From Bacillus sp. FJAT-47783 (GTDB taxonomy: Bacteria; Bacillota; Bacilli; Bacillales; Aeribacillaceae): a DNA stretch of 64,000 nt. Every line of letters starts with the position of its first letter. Position 1 is the stretch's first letter. Of the stretch, positions 46,834 through 58,274 are shown in pieces. The stretch is taken from the NCBI RefSeq assembly GCF_022808615.1, contig NZ_JAKZKS010000007.1, positions 62,001 to 126,000 of the forward strand, given 5' to 3'. The notes under the pieces are model-generated. The model made no database searches and was not told the origin of the DNA. It saw only the letters and a program-made list of their open reading frames with translations. The position numbers were made by a program, and so were the translations under genes.

Positions 46834-47223
46834 CTATGGTCGAATAATGGTAATACGATTTTGGTCGATTAATTTTCGGATGATTTTTTCGATGATAGGC
46901 TTTAGCATATTTCTTGTGCTTGGAAATAAAAGAAGAAAACCAATTGTGTCCGTAATAAAGCCTGGCGTTAATAAAACGACTCCTCCTACTAAAATACAAA
47001 GACCATCTAAAATCGCATTCCCAGGTATAGATCCGTAACGAAGCTCTTCCTGTACTCTTCGAATCGTTTCAAGTCCTTGTCGTTTAGCGAGATAAGCTCC
47101 GAGTACGCCTGTTAAAATAATAAGAAAAATAGTTGCCATTACTCCTAACGTTCTCCCTGAGAAAAGCAATAATCCAATCTCTAAAGCTGGCACAATAATG
47201 ATAAGTGTTACTAACCACCGCAT
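46834..47223 (-). CDS. fxsA: FxsA family membrane protein
   Basis: A 129-residue protein with three or four hydrophobic helices and the family stretch GVLGAYLAKRQGLETIRRVQ, followed by ILDGLCILVGGVVLLTPGFI. FxsA overproduction blocks phage F exclusion in E. coli; the role in Bacillus (YtzA) is unknown. A GTG-rich region precedes the ATG at 47223 with AGAGGGTG as ribosome site. Monocistronic or the last gene after pyk. Confidence 0.85.
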   Translation of the reverse strand: MRWLVTLIIIVPALEIGLLLFSGRTLGVMATIFLIILTGVLGAYLAKRQGLETIRRVQEELRYGSIPGNAILDGLCILVGGVVLLTPGFITDTIGFLLLFPSTRNMLKPIIEKIIRKLIDQNRITIIRP

Positions 47224-47271
47224 ACATACACCCTCTTGTCATGTATTGACTTAAGTATATTGCAAAAAAAG

Positions 47272-47306
47272 AAAAAAGAGAAGGTGAATACATTCATCCT
47301 TCTCTT
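47272..47306 (-). terminator. Terminator of pfkA-pyk
   Basis: Minus strand AAGAGAAGGATGAAT/ATTCACCTTCTCTT stem followed by TTTTCTTTTTT, beginning six bases after the pyk stop. Confidence 0.9.
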
Positions 47307-47312
47307 GCAACT

Positions 47313-49073
47313 TTACAGTACACTTGCATGACCTTTATAAATCATCCCTTGCGTTGCATCGACTGTAATTTCTAAACCGTCTTCCACCGCAGTTGTCGCA
47401 TTCTCAACTCCTACAATGACTGGAATTCCTAAGCTTAATCCTACAACAGCCGCATGGCTCGTTAAGCCTCCTTCTTCTGTAACGATCGCAGCCGCTTTTT
47501 CAATCGATTCCATCATTTCACGATCCGTTCCTACCGTGACGAGAATAGCACCATCTGTCATTTTCGCTTTTGCTTCTTCAGGTGAATTGGCAACGACAAC
47601 TTTACCAAACGCTGACTTCCTGCCAATTCCTTGACCTTTCCCTACAATATCACCGACAACATGAACTTTCATAAGGTTCGTTGAACCTGTTTCACCTACT
47701 GGTACACCAGCGGTTATAACGACACGATCACCATGCTTAACAATACCTGTCTGAATCGATTCACGTACGGCAATATCAAGCATTTCGTCCGTTGTTGTAG
47801 CAATTGCACCTTTGCGAGAATATACCCCCCAAACTAAACTTAGCTTACGAGATACTGCTTCGCAATCAGTAACAGCAACAATCGGTGCTTTCGGACGATA
47901 TTTCGAAATCATTTTTGCAGTGTAACCACTCGCCGTAGGAGCAACGATTGCAGATACATCTAAATTTAGTGCTGTATGTGCAACAGATTGACCAATGGAA
48001 TCTGTAATCGTTGTGCTCGCCTCTTTACTCTGCTTTGAGAGAATATGTTTATAATCTAACGCTTGTTCAACACGTGATGCAATATTGTGCATTGTTTGAA
48101 CTGCTTCAACTGGATAACTACCAGCTGCGGTTTCCCCCGAAAGCATAATCGCATCCGTACCGTCAAAAATTGCATTTGCAACATCGCTCGCTTCTGCTCT
48201 AGTAGGTCGTGGGTTACGTTGCATTGAATCTAACATTTGAGTTGCCGTAATAACCGGCTTTCCTAATTTATTACATTTTTGAATGAGCTCTTTCTGCACA
48301 AGCGGTACTTCTTCAGCTGGAATTTCAACCCCTAAGTCACCACGAGCAACCATTAATCCGTCAGAAACCTCAAGAATTTCATCGATATTATCGACTCCTT
48401 CTTGGTTTTCAATTTTCGGGATAATTTGGATGTTTTCTGCGCGATGTTCTTCAAGTAGTTCACGTATTTCTAATACATCAGATGCACGGCGAACGAACGA
48501 TGCAGCGATAAAGTCAACACCTTGTTCTATTCCAAATACAATATCCTTTGCATCTTTTTCCGTGATTCCAGGAAGCTTTACACTAACACCTGGCACGTTT
48601 ACACCTTTTTTATTTTTTAACGTTCCGCTATTTAATACTTTTGTTTTTATTTCATTGTTCGCTTTATCAATGTCAACAACTTCTAAGCCAATCAAACCGT
48701 CGTCTAACAAAATCGTCGAACCGAGATGAACGTCATCAATTAATCCTTCATACGTAACAGAAATTTTTTCTGTTGTTCCTACTACTTCTGTCATAGATAC
48801 AATAAGGTTCGATCCAGCTTGAAGCTCTATAGCTCCATTTTCCATTGTATGTGTACGAATTTCTGGACCTTTTGTATCAAGTAATATCGCAACATTTTTC
48901 CCTAATTTTTGAGCCGCTTTACGAATGTTCTCAATACGTGCACCATGCTCTTCATAATCACCATGTGAAAAGTTTAAACGTGTAACATTCATTCCTGCTT
49001 CCATTAATTTTTCAAGTGTTTCAACACTTTCACTAGCAGGGCCGATCGTACAAACAATTTTCGTTTTACGCAT
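47313..49073 (-). CDS. pyk: Pyruvate kinase with C-terminal PEP-utiliser domain
   Basis: 586 residues, the longer Bacillus-type enzyme. [10 protein letters not shown] at the N-terminus, [22 protein letters not shown] and the signature [20 protein letters not shown] belong to the kinase core (1-472). The extra C-terminal domain (about 485-586) is a PEP-utilising phosphohistidine-type domain with [11 protein letters not shown]. It converts PEP and ADP to pyruvate and ATP. AGGAGG precedes the ATG. It follows pfkA by 59 bases, as in B. subtilis. Confidence 0.96.
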   Translation of the reverse strand: MRKTKIVCTIGPASESVETLEKLMEAGMNVTRLNFSHGDYEEHGARIENIRKAAQKLGKNVAILLDTKGPEIRTHTMENGAIELQAGSNLIVSMTEVVGTTEKISVTYEGLIDDVHLGSTILLDDGLIGLEVVDIDKANNEIKTKVLNSGTLKNKKGVNVPGVSVKLPGITEKDAKDIVFGIEQGVDFIAASFVRRASDVLEIRELLEEHRAENIQIIPKIENQEGVDNIDEILEVSDGLMVARGDLGVEIPAEEVPLVQKELIQKCNKLGKPVITATQMLDSMQRNPRPTRAEASDVANAIFDGTDAIMLSGETAAGSYPVEAVQTMHNIASRVEQALDYKHILSKQSKEASTTITDSIGQSVAHTALNLDVSAIVAPTASGYTAKMISKYRPKAPIVAVTDCEAVSRKLSLVWGVYSRKGAIATTTDEMLDIAVRESIQTGIVKHGDRVVITAGVPVGETGSTNLMKVHVVGDIVGKGQGIGRKSAFGKVVVANSPEEAKAKMTDGAILVTVGTDREMMESIEKAAAIVTEEGGLTSHAAVVGLSLGIPVIVGVENATTAVEDGLEITVDATQGMIYKGHASVL

Positions 49074-49132
49074 TTAAAATGAAACCTCCTAAAAGAGTTA
49101 TGGAAACGATTCCACCTATAAAGTATTTCTCT

Positions 49133-50116
<984 letters not shown>

Positions 50117-50186
50117 TTACAAAACATAACATATGCACATAAAGGTACAATAAAGTCTTCATTCTGTTCGACTTTAACCCTTTACT

Positions 50187-50214
50187 ATTATACACAAAAC
50201 TAGCACTTATGTAA
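50187..50214 (-). promoter_or_regulatory. Probable promoter of pfkA-pyk
   Basis: TTACAT (50214-50209), 16 bases, TATAAT (50192-50187) on the minus strand; leader of about 90 bases. Confidence 0.7.
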
Positions 50215-50247
50215 GGGGAGTTTTGTGCCATTAATGTTACATTTGGA

Positions 50248-50400
50248 AGAAAAGCGCAAGCGCCTTGCTCACCACCGACAAGCACAAACTAGCCGACTAA
50301 AATATGCTTTTTCCTTTCGGGCGGATTAGCTTGTGACCATCTGAGCCGATGGTATCTTGTCCTGATCACCAAAGACTCCTTTCACCATTGAAAACTTTAT
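50248..50400 (+). repeat. Degenerate intergenic repeat, copy 6
   Basis: Starts AGAAAAGCGCAAGCGCCTTG and ends with TTCACCATTGAAAACTTT. The middle differs from other copies: it contains a foldable section (AAACTAGCCGACT ... GGCGGATTAGCTTGTG) instead of the TTATTTGACTCGAG block, so it may be a subtype. Confidence 0.55.
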
Positions 50401-50423
50401 TAAAGATAAAATTTTGTTTTGTG

Positions 50424-50468
50424 AAAAAGAAAACGTGTCTCTTTTGACCAAAGAGTACACGCTTTCTT
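50424..50468 (-). terminator. Terminator of the malic enzyme-accDA operon
   Basis: Minus strand GAAAGCGTGTACTCTTT pairs with AAAAGAGACACGTTTTC (one mismatch) and runs into CTTTTTC. Confidence 0.85.
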
Positions 50469-50524
50469 AGCTTACACAATTTCATCCATAAAAATGTAAG
50501 TGAACGTAAAAAAGAATAAAAATT

Positions 50525-51499
50525 TTAAGAGGTTACAAAAGATTCATCGTGAGAATATTCACCGATTTTTTTATATTTTTCGAAACGATGTTGAATTAAT
50601 TGTTCATCATCCATCGCCATTAATTCCTTTAATGAACGCTTTAATGTTTCTTCTATAAAACGAGCTTGTTCGTCAATATTCCGATGAGCTCCTCCTTTTA
50701 CTTCAGGAATGATCTCGTCAATAATCCCAAGTTCCTTTAAGTCTGGAGCAGTAATTTTCATCGATTCGGCTGCTTTTTGAGCTAAACTTGCATCCTTCCA
50801 TAGTAGTGCAGCAGCACCTTCTGGAGAAATAACAGAGTAAGTCGAGTTTTCAAGCATATGAATATGGTTTCCAACTCCAAGAGCTAATGCTCCACCACTT
50901 CCCCCTTCTCCAATGACAATACAAATAACAGGAACACGTAACCCAGCCATTTCAAATAAATTTTTGGCAATAGCTTCACTTTGACCGCGCTCTTCAGCGG
51001 CTTTTCCTGGATAGGCACCTTTCGTATCAATAAAGCAAATAATCGGACGGTTAAATTTATCCGCTTGCTTCATTAACCGAAGTGCCTTCCGATAACCTTC
51101 TGGATGAGGCATCCCAAAATTACGGCGAAGGTTTTCTTTCGTGTCTTTTCCACGTTGATGACCGATGACAGTGACCGGGACATGATGGAACTTTGCAACG
51201 CCACCAACAATTGCTTGATCATCTCCATAATAACGATCACCGTGACATTCGAAAAAGTTCTCAAAGAGACGATCGATATAGTCTAAAGTTGTTGGACGGT
51301 TTGGGTGTCTAGCAATTTGCACTCGGTTCCATGGAGTTAAATGATGGTATATTTCTTGTTCAAGATTTTGAAGTCTCTTTTCTAGCTTCTCAATTTCAGA
51401 AGATAGATCGACATCTGCTGTTTCGGTAAATTCTTTTAATTCCCGGATTTTTTCCCTAAGCTCAATAACCGGCTTTTCAAACTCTAGTTCTCCTACCAC
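50525..51499 (-). CDS. accA: Acetyl-CoA carboxylase carboxyltransferase alpha subunit
   Basis: 324 residues (B. subtilis AccA, 325). N-terminal coiled coil (1-60), then the crotonase-like transferase domain with [28 protein letters not shown], the oxyanion-type [15 protein letters not shown] and [10 protein letters not shown]. With AccD it transfers CO2 from biotin to acetyl-CoA for fatty-acid synthesis. The start overlaps the last seven bases of accD, with AGGAGAAC before it. Confidence 0.96.
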   Translation of the reverse strand: MVGELEFEKPVIELREKIRELKEFTETADVDLSSEIEKLEKRLQNLEQEIYHHLTPWNRVQIARHPNRPTTLDYIDRLFENFFECHGDRYYGDDQAIVGGVAKFHHVPVTVIGHQRGKDTKENLRRNFGMPHPEGYRKALRLMKQADKFNRPIICFIDTKGAYPGKAAEERGQSEAIAKNLFEMAGLRVPVICIVIGEGGSGGALALGVGNHIHMLENSTYSVISPEGAAALLWKDASLAQKAAESMKITAPDLKELGIIDEIIPEVKGGAHRNIDEQARFIEETLKRSLKELMAMDDEQLIQHRFEKYKKIGEYSHDESFVTS

Positions 51500-52356
51500 G
51501 TGACTTCACCCTTTCCATAGTGAATATCAAGAAGATTAACGAGCGTATCTCTTAAGTCGTGACGATGTATAACGGCATCAAGTTGTCCATGCTTCAGTAA
51601 AAATTCAGCCGTTTGAAAATCATCTGGTAACTCTTCACGAATCGTTTGTTCGATAATTCTGCGACCAGCAAACCCGATTAAAGCACCAGGCTCTGCAAAG
51701 TTATAATCGCCTAATGAAGCAAAGCTTGCCGATACTCCACCTGTTGTTGGGTGTGTCATAACAGAAATAATCAGACCACCGCTTTCACTAAATAGTTTTA
51801 AAGCAGAGCTTGTTTTGGCCATTTGCATAAGGCTTAATACACCTTCTTGCATGCGAGCACCACCAGATGCTGTAAAGATAATGAATGGCGCTTGCTTTTC
51901 ATTTGCTTTTTCAATCGCTCTCGTTATCTTTTCACCTACAACTGAACCCATACTCCCCATGCGGAAATTTGAATCCATGATAGCCATTACAACTTGGAAA
52001 CCTTCTATTTTCCCTTCTCCTGTAACGATCGCTTCATTTAAACCCGTTTTCTCACGATCCTTTTCAAGCTTTTCCATATAACTTGGAAAGCCAAGCGGGT
52101 TTTTCGATGTTAAGCCTTTATCGTATTCAACAAAAGTATTTTCATCAAATAAGCTCGCTATCCGCTCTTTTGCCCCCATCTGATGATGATGTCCACAATT
52201 CATACATACACGTAAATTTTTATTTAATTCTTTTGTATACATAATTTTTTTACAGCTTGGACATTTCGTCATAATCCCTTCAGGAATTTCTTGCTTTGCT
52301 TGCTCAGACGGGATGGTTGCATATTTCTTTTTCTTTGTAAAAATATTTTTGATCAC
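51493..52356 (-). CDS. accD: Acetyl-CoA carboxylase carboxyltransferase beta subunit
   Basis: 287 residues (B. subtilis AccD, 290). The N-terminal zinc ribbon is [20 protein letters not shown] plus CGHH (about residues 32-55); the transferase domain has [18 protein letters not shown] and [18 protein letters not shown]. It is translationally coupled to accA. It starts 47 bases after the GntR-type regulator stop, with AAAGGGAGG before the ATG. Confidence 0.95.
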   Translation of the reverse strand: MIKNIFTKKKKYATIPSEQAKQEIPEGIMTKCPSCKKIMYTKELNKNLRVCMNCGHHHQMGAKERIASLFDENTFVEYDKGLTSKNPLGFPSYMEKLEKDREKTGLNEAIVTGEGKIEGFQVVMAIMDSNFRMGSMGSVVGEKITRAIEKANEKQAPFIIFTASGGARMQEGVLSLMQMAKTSSALKLFSESGGLIISVMTHPTTGGVSASFASLGDYNFAEPGALIGFAGRRIIEQTIREELPDDFQTAEFLLKHGQLDAVIHRHDLRDTLVNLLDIHYGKGEVTW

Positions 52357-52403
52357 TATAGAAACCTCCCTTTTAAAGAATCGAAGCTAAGATTCTTTAA
52401 ACC

Positions 52404-53012
52404 TTATACTGTTTTGGAAGATAGTTGCTTATATACCTCCATAACACTTTGTTGATCTTCTTCCATTAACTTATCAATTAATTTTCCGAATAAATCTTTT
52501 GAAACATGATTGTTAGCAGGAAGTACAGACCTTACGTATTGGTTGAGCACAGTCCAAATTTTAAATAATAATTTGTTGTCTGCTAATAATAGTAAATGAG
52601 CCATGATAGACTGGACATGTGCTTCATTCATTCGACTTTTTAAATCATATAATTCCTTTTTCGGCCTTTTTCTTAGTATTAACATAAGTGCATTCATTTC
52701 TAACATTTCATTCATTTCTAATAAATCATTTTTTGTATTTGCCTCTTGAAGAATGAATGTTCCTAATAGCGGAATGAGATGATTTTCATGAACATTTTTT
52801 AAAAATGTCCCTTCACCTCGTCTTGTTTCGATAATCCCTAAAAGTTCAAGAGCCCTCAAAGCTTCACGAACAGATGAGCGACCAACGGAGAGACGCTCGG
52901 CCAATTCCCGTTCGGAAGGAATTTTATCGCCTGGCACTAATTGATCGTTTTGGATAATATCTCGAATTTCCTTTAACGTATTTAGGAAAACCTTCGAATT
53001 TGAAGGTGTCAC
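52404..53012 (-). CDS. GntR-type (FadR-like) transcriptional regulator
   Basis: A 202-residue protein. The N-terminal winged helix (about 8-75) is typical GntR: LVPGDKIPSERELAERLSVG then RSSVREALRALELLGIIETR. The C-terminal all-helical domain resembles a short FCD ligand domain, but the usual metal-binding Asp/His set is not clearly present. The start is a GTG at 53012, 11 bases after malic enzyme, with a weak ribosome site (coupled translation likely). Placed between malic enzyme and accDA, it probably links malate/pyruvate level to malonyl-CoA supply; a matching TGGTCTGACCA operator lies at the operon promoter. B. subtilis lacks this gene here, as far as I recall. Confidence 0.85.
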   Translation of the reverse strand: MTPSNSKVFLNTLKEIRDIIQNDQLVPGDKIPSERELAERLSVGRSSVREALRALELLGIIETRRGEGTFLKNVHENHLIPLLGTFILQEANTKNDLLEMNEMLEMNALMLILRKRPKKELYDLKSRMNEAHVQSIMAHLLLLADNKLLFKIWTVLNQYVRSVLPANNHVSKDLFGKLIDKLMEEDQQSVMEVYKQLSSKTV

Positions 53013-53023
53013 GTTTCAATCAC

Positions 53024-54259
53024 TCACTTTTCCTCAATAATCGCAAGCTTTTTCGTCTTTTCTTCAATTTCTTTCGGATCCACTTTAATACGAGCAACAC
53101 CTGTTTCCATAGCCGCTTTTGCGACTGCTGCGGCGACTGCTGGGGCAATTCTTGAATCAAAAGGAGCTGGAATGACATAATCAGACCGTAATTCCTCTTC
53201 TGATACGAGAGAAGCTATTGCACTTGCAGCAGCCATTTTCATTTGTTCATTAATATGCGTGGCTCTTACATCTAATGCACCTCGGAAAATTCCCGGAAAT
53301 GCTAACACATTATTTACTTGGTTTGGAAAATCCGAGCGGCCTGTTCCAACTACTTTTGCTCCCGCTGCCTTTGCGTCTTCAGGCATGATTTCTGGCACCG
53401 GATTAGCCATTGCAAAAATAATAGGGTCTTTTTCCATTGATTGAATCATTTCTTTAGTTAATGCTCCCTCAACTGAAACACCGATGAACACGTCAGCACC
53501 ACGAATGACGTCCCCTAAAGACCCTTCAATATGGTCACGATTCGTAAATTTTGCTACATCATCTTTTACATGATTCATTCCGTATGAACGTCCTTCGAAA
53601 ATAGCCCCTTTTGAATCACACATAATGATGTCACGAACACCATAGCGGTATAATAGCTTTATAATGGCAATTCCTGCGGCACCCGCACCATTTGCGACAA
53701 CTTTAATATTGGACAGCTTTTTCCCGACCAATTTAAGGGCATTTAATAATGCTGCAACGGTTACAATCGCTGTTCCGTGTTGGTCATCATGAAAAATAGG
53801 AATATTCGTTTCCTTTTTTAACCGTTCTTCTATTTCAAAACAATTCGGTGCAGCAATGTCTTCTAAATTGACACCACCAAAAGTAGGCTCTAATAGCTTT
53901 ACTGTTTCGACAATACGATCTACATCTGTCGTACCTAAACAAATGGGAAAAGCGTCTACACCAGCAAAGCTCTTAAATAAGACAGCTTTTCCTTCCATAA
54001 CTGGCAATGAAGCTTCAGGTCCAATATTCCCTAGCCCTAACACAGCCGTTCCATCCGAAACGACAGCAACCATATTTCCCTTCATTGTATATTCATAGAC
54101 TTTACTTTTATCGTCATAAATGTCTTTACATGGTTCAGCTACCCCTGGTGAATAAGCTAAACTTAAATCTTTTGCATTCCTTACCGGGACTTTTGATTTA
54201 GATTCTAATTTCCCTTTATTAACACGATGCATATGTAAAGCTTCTTCTCTTATTGACAA
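53024..54259 (-). CDS. ytsJ: NAD(P)-dependent malic enzyme
   Basis: 411 residues (B. subtilis YtsJ, 410). The short bacterial malic enzyme: [12 protein letters not shown] with the catalytic Tyr, [20 protein letters not shown], the metal-binding region [11 protein letters not shown] (near residue 160), and a Rossmann motif GAGAAGIAI (near 192). It decarboxylates malate to pyruvate and provides NADPH. The start is a TTG at 54259 with AAGGAGTG upstream. It heads the operon malic enzyme-regulator-accD-accA. Confidence 0.93.
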   Translation of the reverse strand: MSIREEALHMHRVNKGKLESKSKVPVRNAKDLSLAYSPGVAEPCKDIYDDKSKVYEYTMKGNMVAVVSDGTAVLGLGNIGPEASLPVMEGKAVLFKSFAGVDAFPICLGTTDVDRIVETVKLLEPTFGGVNLEDIAAPNCFEIEERLKKETNIPIFHDDQHGTAIVTVAALLNALKLVGKKLSNIKVVANGAGAAGIAIIKLLYRYGVRDIIMCDSKGAIFEGRSYGMNHVKDDVAKFTNRDHIEGSLGDVIRGADVFIGVSVEGALTKEMIQSMEKDPIIFAMANPVPEIMPEDAKAAGAKVVGTGRSDFPNQVNNVLAFPGIFRGALDVRATHINEQMKMAAASAIASLVSEEELRSDYVIPAPFDSRIAPAVAAAVAKAAMETGVARIKVDPKEIEEKTKKLAIIEEK

Positions 54260-54293
54260 TTATATTCACTCCTTAAAGGCACAAAAGTTCTTT

Positions 54294-54313
54294 AAAGGTG
54301 GTCTGACCACTTT
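54294..54313. promoter_or_regulatory. Operator for a GntR/FadR-type regulator
   Basis: Palindrome TGGTCTGACCA (54299-54309) with flanking G/C and AA/TT symmetry, flanked by AAA and TTTT. TGGTCnGACCA is the usual core for FadR-subfamily GntR regulators. It lies from about +6 to +25 relative to the predicted start, a roadblock position, and 35 bases before the malic-enzyme start codon. A nearby ACCACC may add a half-site. Confidence 0.8.
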
Positions 54314-54325
54314 TACCACCCTTAA

Positions 54326-54353
54326 AATATATCATATTTTATTTGATTGTAAA
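54326..54353 (-). promoter_or_regulatory. Promoter of the malic enzyme operon
   Basis: TTTACA (54353-54348), 16 bases, TATATT (54331-54326) on the minus strand. Confidence 0.65.
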
Positions 54354-54354
54354 G

Positions 54355-54440
54355 AAAAGAAAAACGCAAGGCACCACAATTGTGACTCACTGCCGCCCGC
54401 TCTACTCACAATATCTCCATCACGGCTCGGCAACAAGCAC
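54355..54440 (+). repeat. Degenerate intergenic repeat, copy 7
   Basis: Begins AAGAAAAACGCAAGGCACCA, like the left end of the other copies, then diverges into a GC-richer section (CTGCCGCCCGCTC, CACGGCTCGGCAACAAGCAC). It lies between dnaE and the malic-enzyme promoter. Also the likely 3' end of dnaE, for which I see no standard terminator. Confidence 0.4.
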
Positions 54441-54442
54441 AG

Positions 54443-57400
54443 CTATTCTTTAAGTACAACGTTTCGTTCGCCAACAATACCTTTTAAACTCTTTAAACAA
54501 TCCGCTGTCGGGTTTACCCAATAATCAGTTTGTAATTGAACCGTTTTCTTCAATTGGGCATAGTATATATAAACGGGATATGATCCTTTATATGCACGCA
54601 ATATTTTCTTAATACCTTGTATTGAATCTGCCTGCTGCACATCTCCTTCAAGCTTAATAAAAAGTCTTCCTTTATGATCCTGCTCGAGATGCTTGAGGTC
54701 TTCAACCGATTGAATAATGATTTGCATTCGTTCTCGGCGTCGATCAACCTTACCTTGAATGAAAACAATAGAGCCTATTTTTATCTTATCACTATATTTT
54801 GCATAATCATTTGGAAAAATGACGGCTTCCATTTCACCACTTGCATCACTAATCGTTAAAAAAGCCATTGTCTCCCCTTTTTTCGTACGTATCGGTTTAA
54901 CGTTCGTGATATAAACACCTACTTTTATTTTCCGTTCGATCCATTTAAAACAATCAACAAGCGGAATCGTTCCATTCGCTTTCATCACATCACGATAGAT
55001 GTCTACTGGATGGTTGGAAAAATAAAACCCGATCACCTCTTTTTCATACTGCAGTTTCTTATGTATCGGCATTGTTTCTACCTCTACATATTTCGGTTTA
55101 ATCGTTAATTCCTCTTGAAGAAATAAATCAAATTGGTTCTCACCATCTTCAATTTTTAATAATTCAGCATGATCTAATGCAACATCGACTGAAGCTAACA
55201 AGGTTGCCCGGTCTTTTGCAAATTCATCAAAAGCACCTGAAAAAATAAATGATTCAAGCGTACGGCGATTAACAGCCTTAGATGATACACGGACGCAGAA
55301 ATCAAATAAATCGGTAAAAGGCTTTTTCTTCCGTTCTTTAAAAATCTCTTTTAAAGCAGAATTTCCAACATTTTTAATAGATGCTAAGCTATATCGAATG
55401 GCCCCTTTTTCAATTAAGAATGTGTAGCCGCTTTTATTAATAGATGGTGGAAGAATCAACATCCCTTTTCGTTTACACTCCCTAAAATAGTGAGAAAGCT
55501 TTGTTTCATTTCCACTCACACTCGTTAGTAATGCCGCCATGAAATATAAAGGATAATGTGCTTTTAAATAGGCCATTTGGAATGAAATCATACTATAAGC
55601 TACTGCATGACTTCGGTTGAAGCCATAGTTAGCGAATTTGACGATTAAGTCATATACTTTATTCGCCGTATTTTCTTCATACCCCTTCTTTAAACAACCT
55701 TGGACAAAATGCTCACGTTCTCGTTCTAAAATTTCTTTTATTTTTTTGCCAACAGCTCTTCTAAGTAAATCTGCTTCTCCTAAAGAAAATCCTGCCATTG
55801 TCGAAGCAATTTCCATAATCTGTTCTTGATAGACGACTACACCGTGCGTAGTTGATAAAATATTTTGCAAATCTTCATGTGGATATTCCACCGGTTTTCT
55901 TCCATGCTTTCGATCAATAAACAACGGGATATTTTCCATCGGACCTGGACGATAAAGAGCGTTGACCGCTACAATATCTTCTAACGATGATGGGGACAAA
56001 CGTCTTAATACTTTTCTCATTCCTTCTGATTCTAACTGAAAAACACCGGTTGTATCTCCTTCTGCAAGCAATGCCAATGTTTTTGGATCGTCATAATGTA
56101 TTTGGTCAAAAGAAATTCGTTTTCCTTCATACCGTTCAATCAGCTCTTTCACATTTTCGATTAACGTTAAATTCCGAAGTCCTAAAAAGTCCATTTTCAA
56201 TAAGCCAACGTCCTCTAAGTAATCCATAGAGAACTGTGTTAAATACACACCATTGTGACCTTGTTGAATCGGGACCATATCAACGAGTGGTTGTTCACTT
56301 ATGACGACTCCCGCAGCATGTGTGGATGAGTGCCGTGGTAAACCTTCCACTTTCAATGCTGTTTCAAAAATTTTCCTCGCTACGTTAGACTGGGCTATTT
56401 TTTCTTGTAAAAGAGTGGATTCATCCAATGCTTCCTTTAGTGTAATTCCTGGTTTTGATGGAATGAGCCTCGCGAGTGAATCCGCTTCTTTTTGCGATGC
56501 ACCCAGTACCTTAGCAACATCACGAATCGCTGCTTTGGCTGCTAATGTACCGAATGTGATAATTTGTGCCACATGACTTTTCCCATATTTATTGGCCACA
56601 TAATGAATGATTTCATCTCGTCTCGTGTCAGGAAAATCAATATCGATATCCGGCATCGATATCCTTTCTGGATTTAAGAACCGCTCAAAAAGTAAGTTAT
56701 ACGCTATAGGATCAACGTCTGTTATATATAATACGTAAGCAACAAGCGAACCGGCTGCAGATCCACGCCCCGGGCCCGTAACGATACCCATTTCTCGCGC
56801 ATAGTGCATAAAATCTGACACAATTAAAAAATAGTCGCTAAATTTCATTTTTTTTATGACTTCTATTTCATACAAAAGGCGATTATAGTATGCATCCGTA
56901 GGGTGCTCAATACGTCTTTTTAACCCTTCAAAGCATAATCGTTCTAAATACTGATCTTTGTCGATCCCATTTGGAACAGGAAATTTCGGTAAACTCGGTT
57001 TTCCTAACGTCAAATTCACATTACATTGTTCCGCAATACGATTCGCATTGACGATCGCTTCTGGCAAATCATGAAACAAAGCTTGCATGGATGCTTCATT
57101 TTTAAAGTATCGCTCCGTAGAACATTTTTCATTTTCTTCGACTTTTGTACCATTTTTAATGGCTGTTAAGCAATCATAAGCAAAAGCATCTGTTTTATCG
57201 ACATACACAACATCATTTGTCGCTACAAGTGGTATATATAAATCGTTCGATAACTTCATCAGCTTTTCATGCACATATTGCTCCTCTTTATTTCCAAGAC
57301 GTTGAATCGAAATATAAAAAGAATCTTTTTCAACTATTTGCCTAAAGTATTGGGCTACCTTATAAGCTTCTTCATCTTTTCCCTCTAACAAAAAAGTTTC

Positions 57401-57787
57401 AATAATGCCACTTAAGCCAGGAGTAAGCATGAACAGACCTCGGCTATATGTTTTAAACAAGGAAAGCGGAATTCCATTTTCATACTTTGTTTGCATGAAA
57501 CTGCTAAGCTTTAATAAATGTTTATATCCTATGTCGTTTTTAGCAAGAAGAACAAACGGAAAACTGTTGCCTTTAATTTGAATCGAAACCGTTAACCCTA
57601 TGATAGGTTTAATCTGATGTTTCTTACACAATTTATAAAAAGCAATCGTTCCATATAATACATGAACATCTGTTAAGGCAATCGCTGTATATTGATGTTT
57701 TTTTGCACGTTCTACAAGTTTTTCCAAGCTTACTGCACTTGAAAGCAGACTATATGCACTTTTTACTTGAAGGTGAACGAATGACAA
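54443..57787 (-). CDS. dnaE: DNA polymerase III alpha subunit DnaE
   Basis: 1114 residues (B. subtilis DnaE, 1115). N-terminal PHP domain (1-210, AIALTDVHVLYG), palm with the three catalytic aspartates in MPDIDIDFPDTRRDEI (near residue 385) and the later DFLGLRNLTLIE, fingers with QEQIMEIASTMAGFS, and a C-terminal OB-fold (about 950-1035, VGVYITNVKPIRTKKGETMA). This is the error-prone second replicase that extends RNA primers before PolC. GGTGGGAG lies before the ATG at 57787. It is divergent from ytrH. Confidence 0.96.
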   Translation of the reverse strand: MSFVHLQVKSAYSLLSSAVSLEKLVERAKKHQYTAIALTDVHVLYGTIAFYKLCKKHQIKPIIGLTVSIQIKGNSFPFVLLAKNDIGYKHLLKLSSFMQTKYENGIPLSLFKTYSRGLFMLTPGLSGIIETFLLEGKDEEAYKVAQYFRQIVEKDSFYISIQRLGNKEEQYVHEKLMKLSNDLYIPLVATNDVVYVDKTDAFAYDCLTAIKNGTKVEENEKCSTERYFKNEASMQALFHDLPEAIVNANRIAEQCNVNLTLGKPSLPKFPVPNGIDKDQYLERLCFEGLKRRIEHPTDAYYNRLLYEIEVIKKMKFSDYFLIVSDFMHYAREMGIVTGPGRGSAAGSLVAYVLYITDVDPIAYNLLFERFLNPERISMPDIDIDFPDTRRDEIIHYVANKYGKSHVAQIITFGTLAAKAAIRDVAKVLGASQKEADSLARLIPSKPGITLKEALDESTLLQEKIAQSNVARKIFETALKVEGLPRHSSTHAAGVVISEQPLVDMVPIQQGHNGVYLTQFSMDYLEDVGLLKMDFLGLRNLTLIENVKELIERYEGKRISFDQIHYDDPKTLALLAEGDTTGVFQLESEGMRKVLRRLSPSSLEDIVAVNALYRPGPMENIPLFIDRKHGRKPVEYPHEDLQNILSTTHGVVVYQEQIMEIASTMAGFSLGEADLLRRAVGKKIKEILEREREHFVQGCLKKGYEENTANKVYDLIVKFANYGFNRSHAVAYSMISFQMAYLKAHYPLYFMAALLTSVSGNETKLSHYFRECKRKGMLILPPSINKSGYTFLIEKGAIRYSLASIKNVGNSALKEIFKERKKKPFTDLFDFCVRVSSKAVNRRTLESFIFSGAFDEFAKDRATLLASVDVALDHAELLKIEDGENQFDLFLQEELTIKPKYVEVETMPIHKKLQYEKEVIGFYFSNHPVDIYRDVMKANGTIPLVDCFKWIERKIKVGVYITNVKPIRTKKGETMAFLTISDASGEMEAVIFPNDYAKYSDKIKIGSIVFIQGKVDRRRERMQIIIQSVEDLKHLEQDHKGRLFIKLEGDVQQADSIQGIKKILRAYKGSYPVYIYYAQLKKTVQLQTDYWVNPTADCLKSLKGIVGERNVVLKE

Positions 57788-57935
57788 TCAAACTCCCACC
57801 TTTACCTCTAATGTTATATTTCATTATAGTCCCTTTTGTTCTTACAAGACAAATATTGTGTTAATCCAATCGAATATAGTCTATTGTGATACTTTCCACT
57901 GATTGTCCATATATATGAAAAGGAAAGGATGATGG

Positions 57936-58274
57936 ATGATGAGCTCAGAGGCGTTTATTACAACTTTTATTAAAGTATATTTTATTGCGTTCGGTGTTTT
58001 ATTTGGTGGTGCAATCATTGGTGGGTTAGGAGCCTACTTCGGTGGGGATGCACCCCTTACATCAATTTTTCGATTAGCAGACAAATTAAAGATTTGGGCA
58101 CTTGTCGCAGCTATAGGCGGAACGTTCGATACGTTTTATAGCTTTGAACAAGGAATCTTTCAAGGTGCTACAAAAGATTTTGTCAAACAGTTTCTTCTTA
58201 TTATTTCAGCGATGGGAGGAGCGCAAACCGGTTGGCTATTAATCTCATGGCTAACTCAGGAGCATGTATCATGA
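57936..58274 (+). CDS. ytrH: Sporulation membrane protein YtrH
   Basis: A 112-residue protein with three hydrophobic helices (about residues 12-38, 52-68 and 85-105). IAFGVLFGGAIIGGLGAYFG and KLKIWALVAAIGGTFDTFYS match B. subtilis YtrH, a sigma-E-dependent protein needed for efficient sporulation. Two adjacent ATG codons (57936, 57939) follow AGGAAAGGATG. The stop overlaps the ytrI start (ATGA), so the two are translated together. A sigma-E promoter is expected upstream but I could not place it firmly. Confidence 0.87.
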   Translation: MMSSEAFITTFIKVYFIAFGVLFGGAIIGGLGAYFGGDAPLTSIFRLADKLKIWALVAAIGGTFDTFYSFEQGIFQGATKDFVKQFLLIISAMGGAQTGWLLISWLTQEHVS

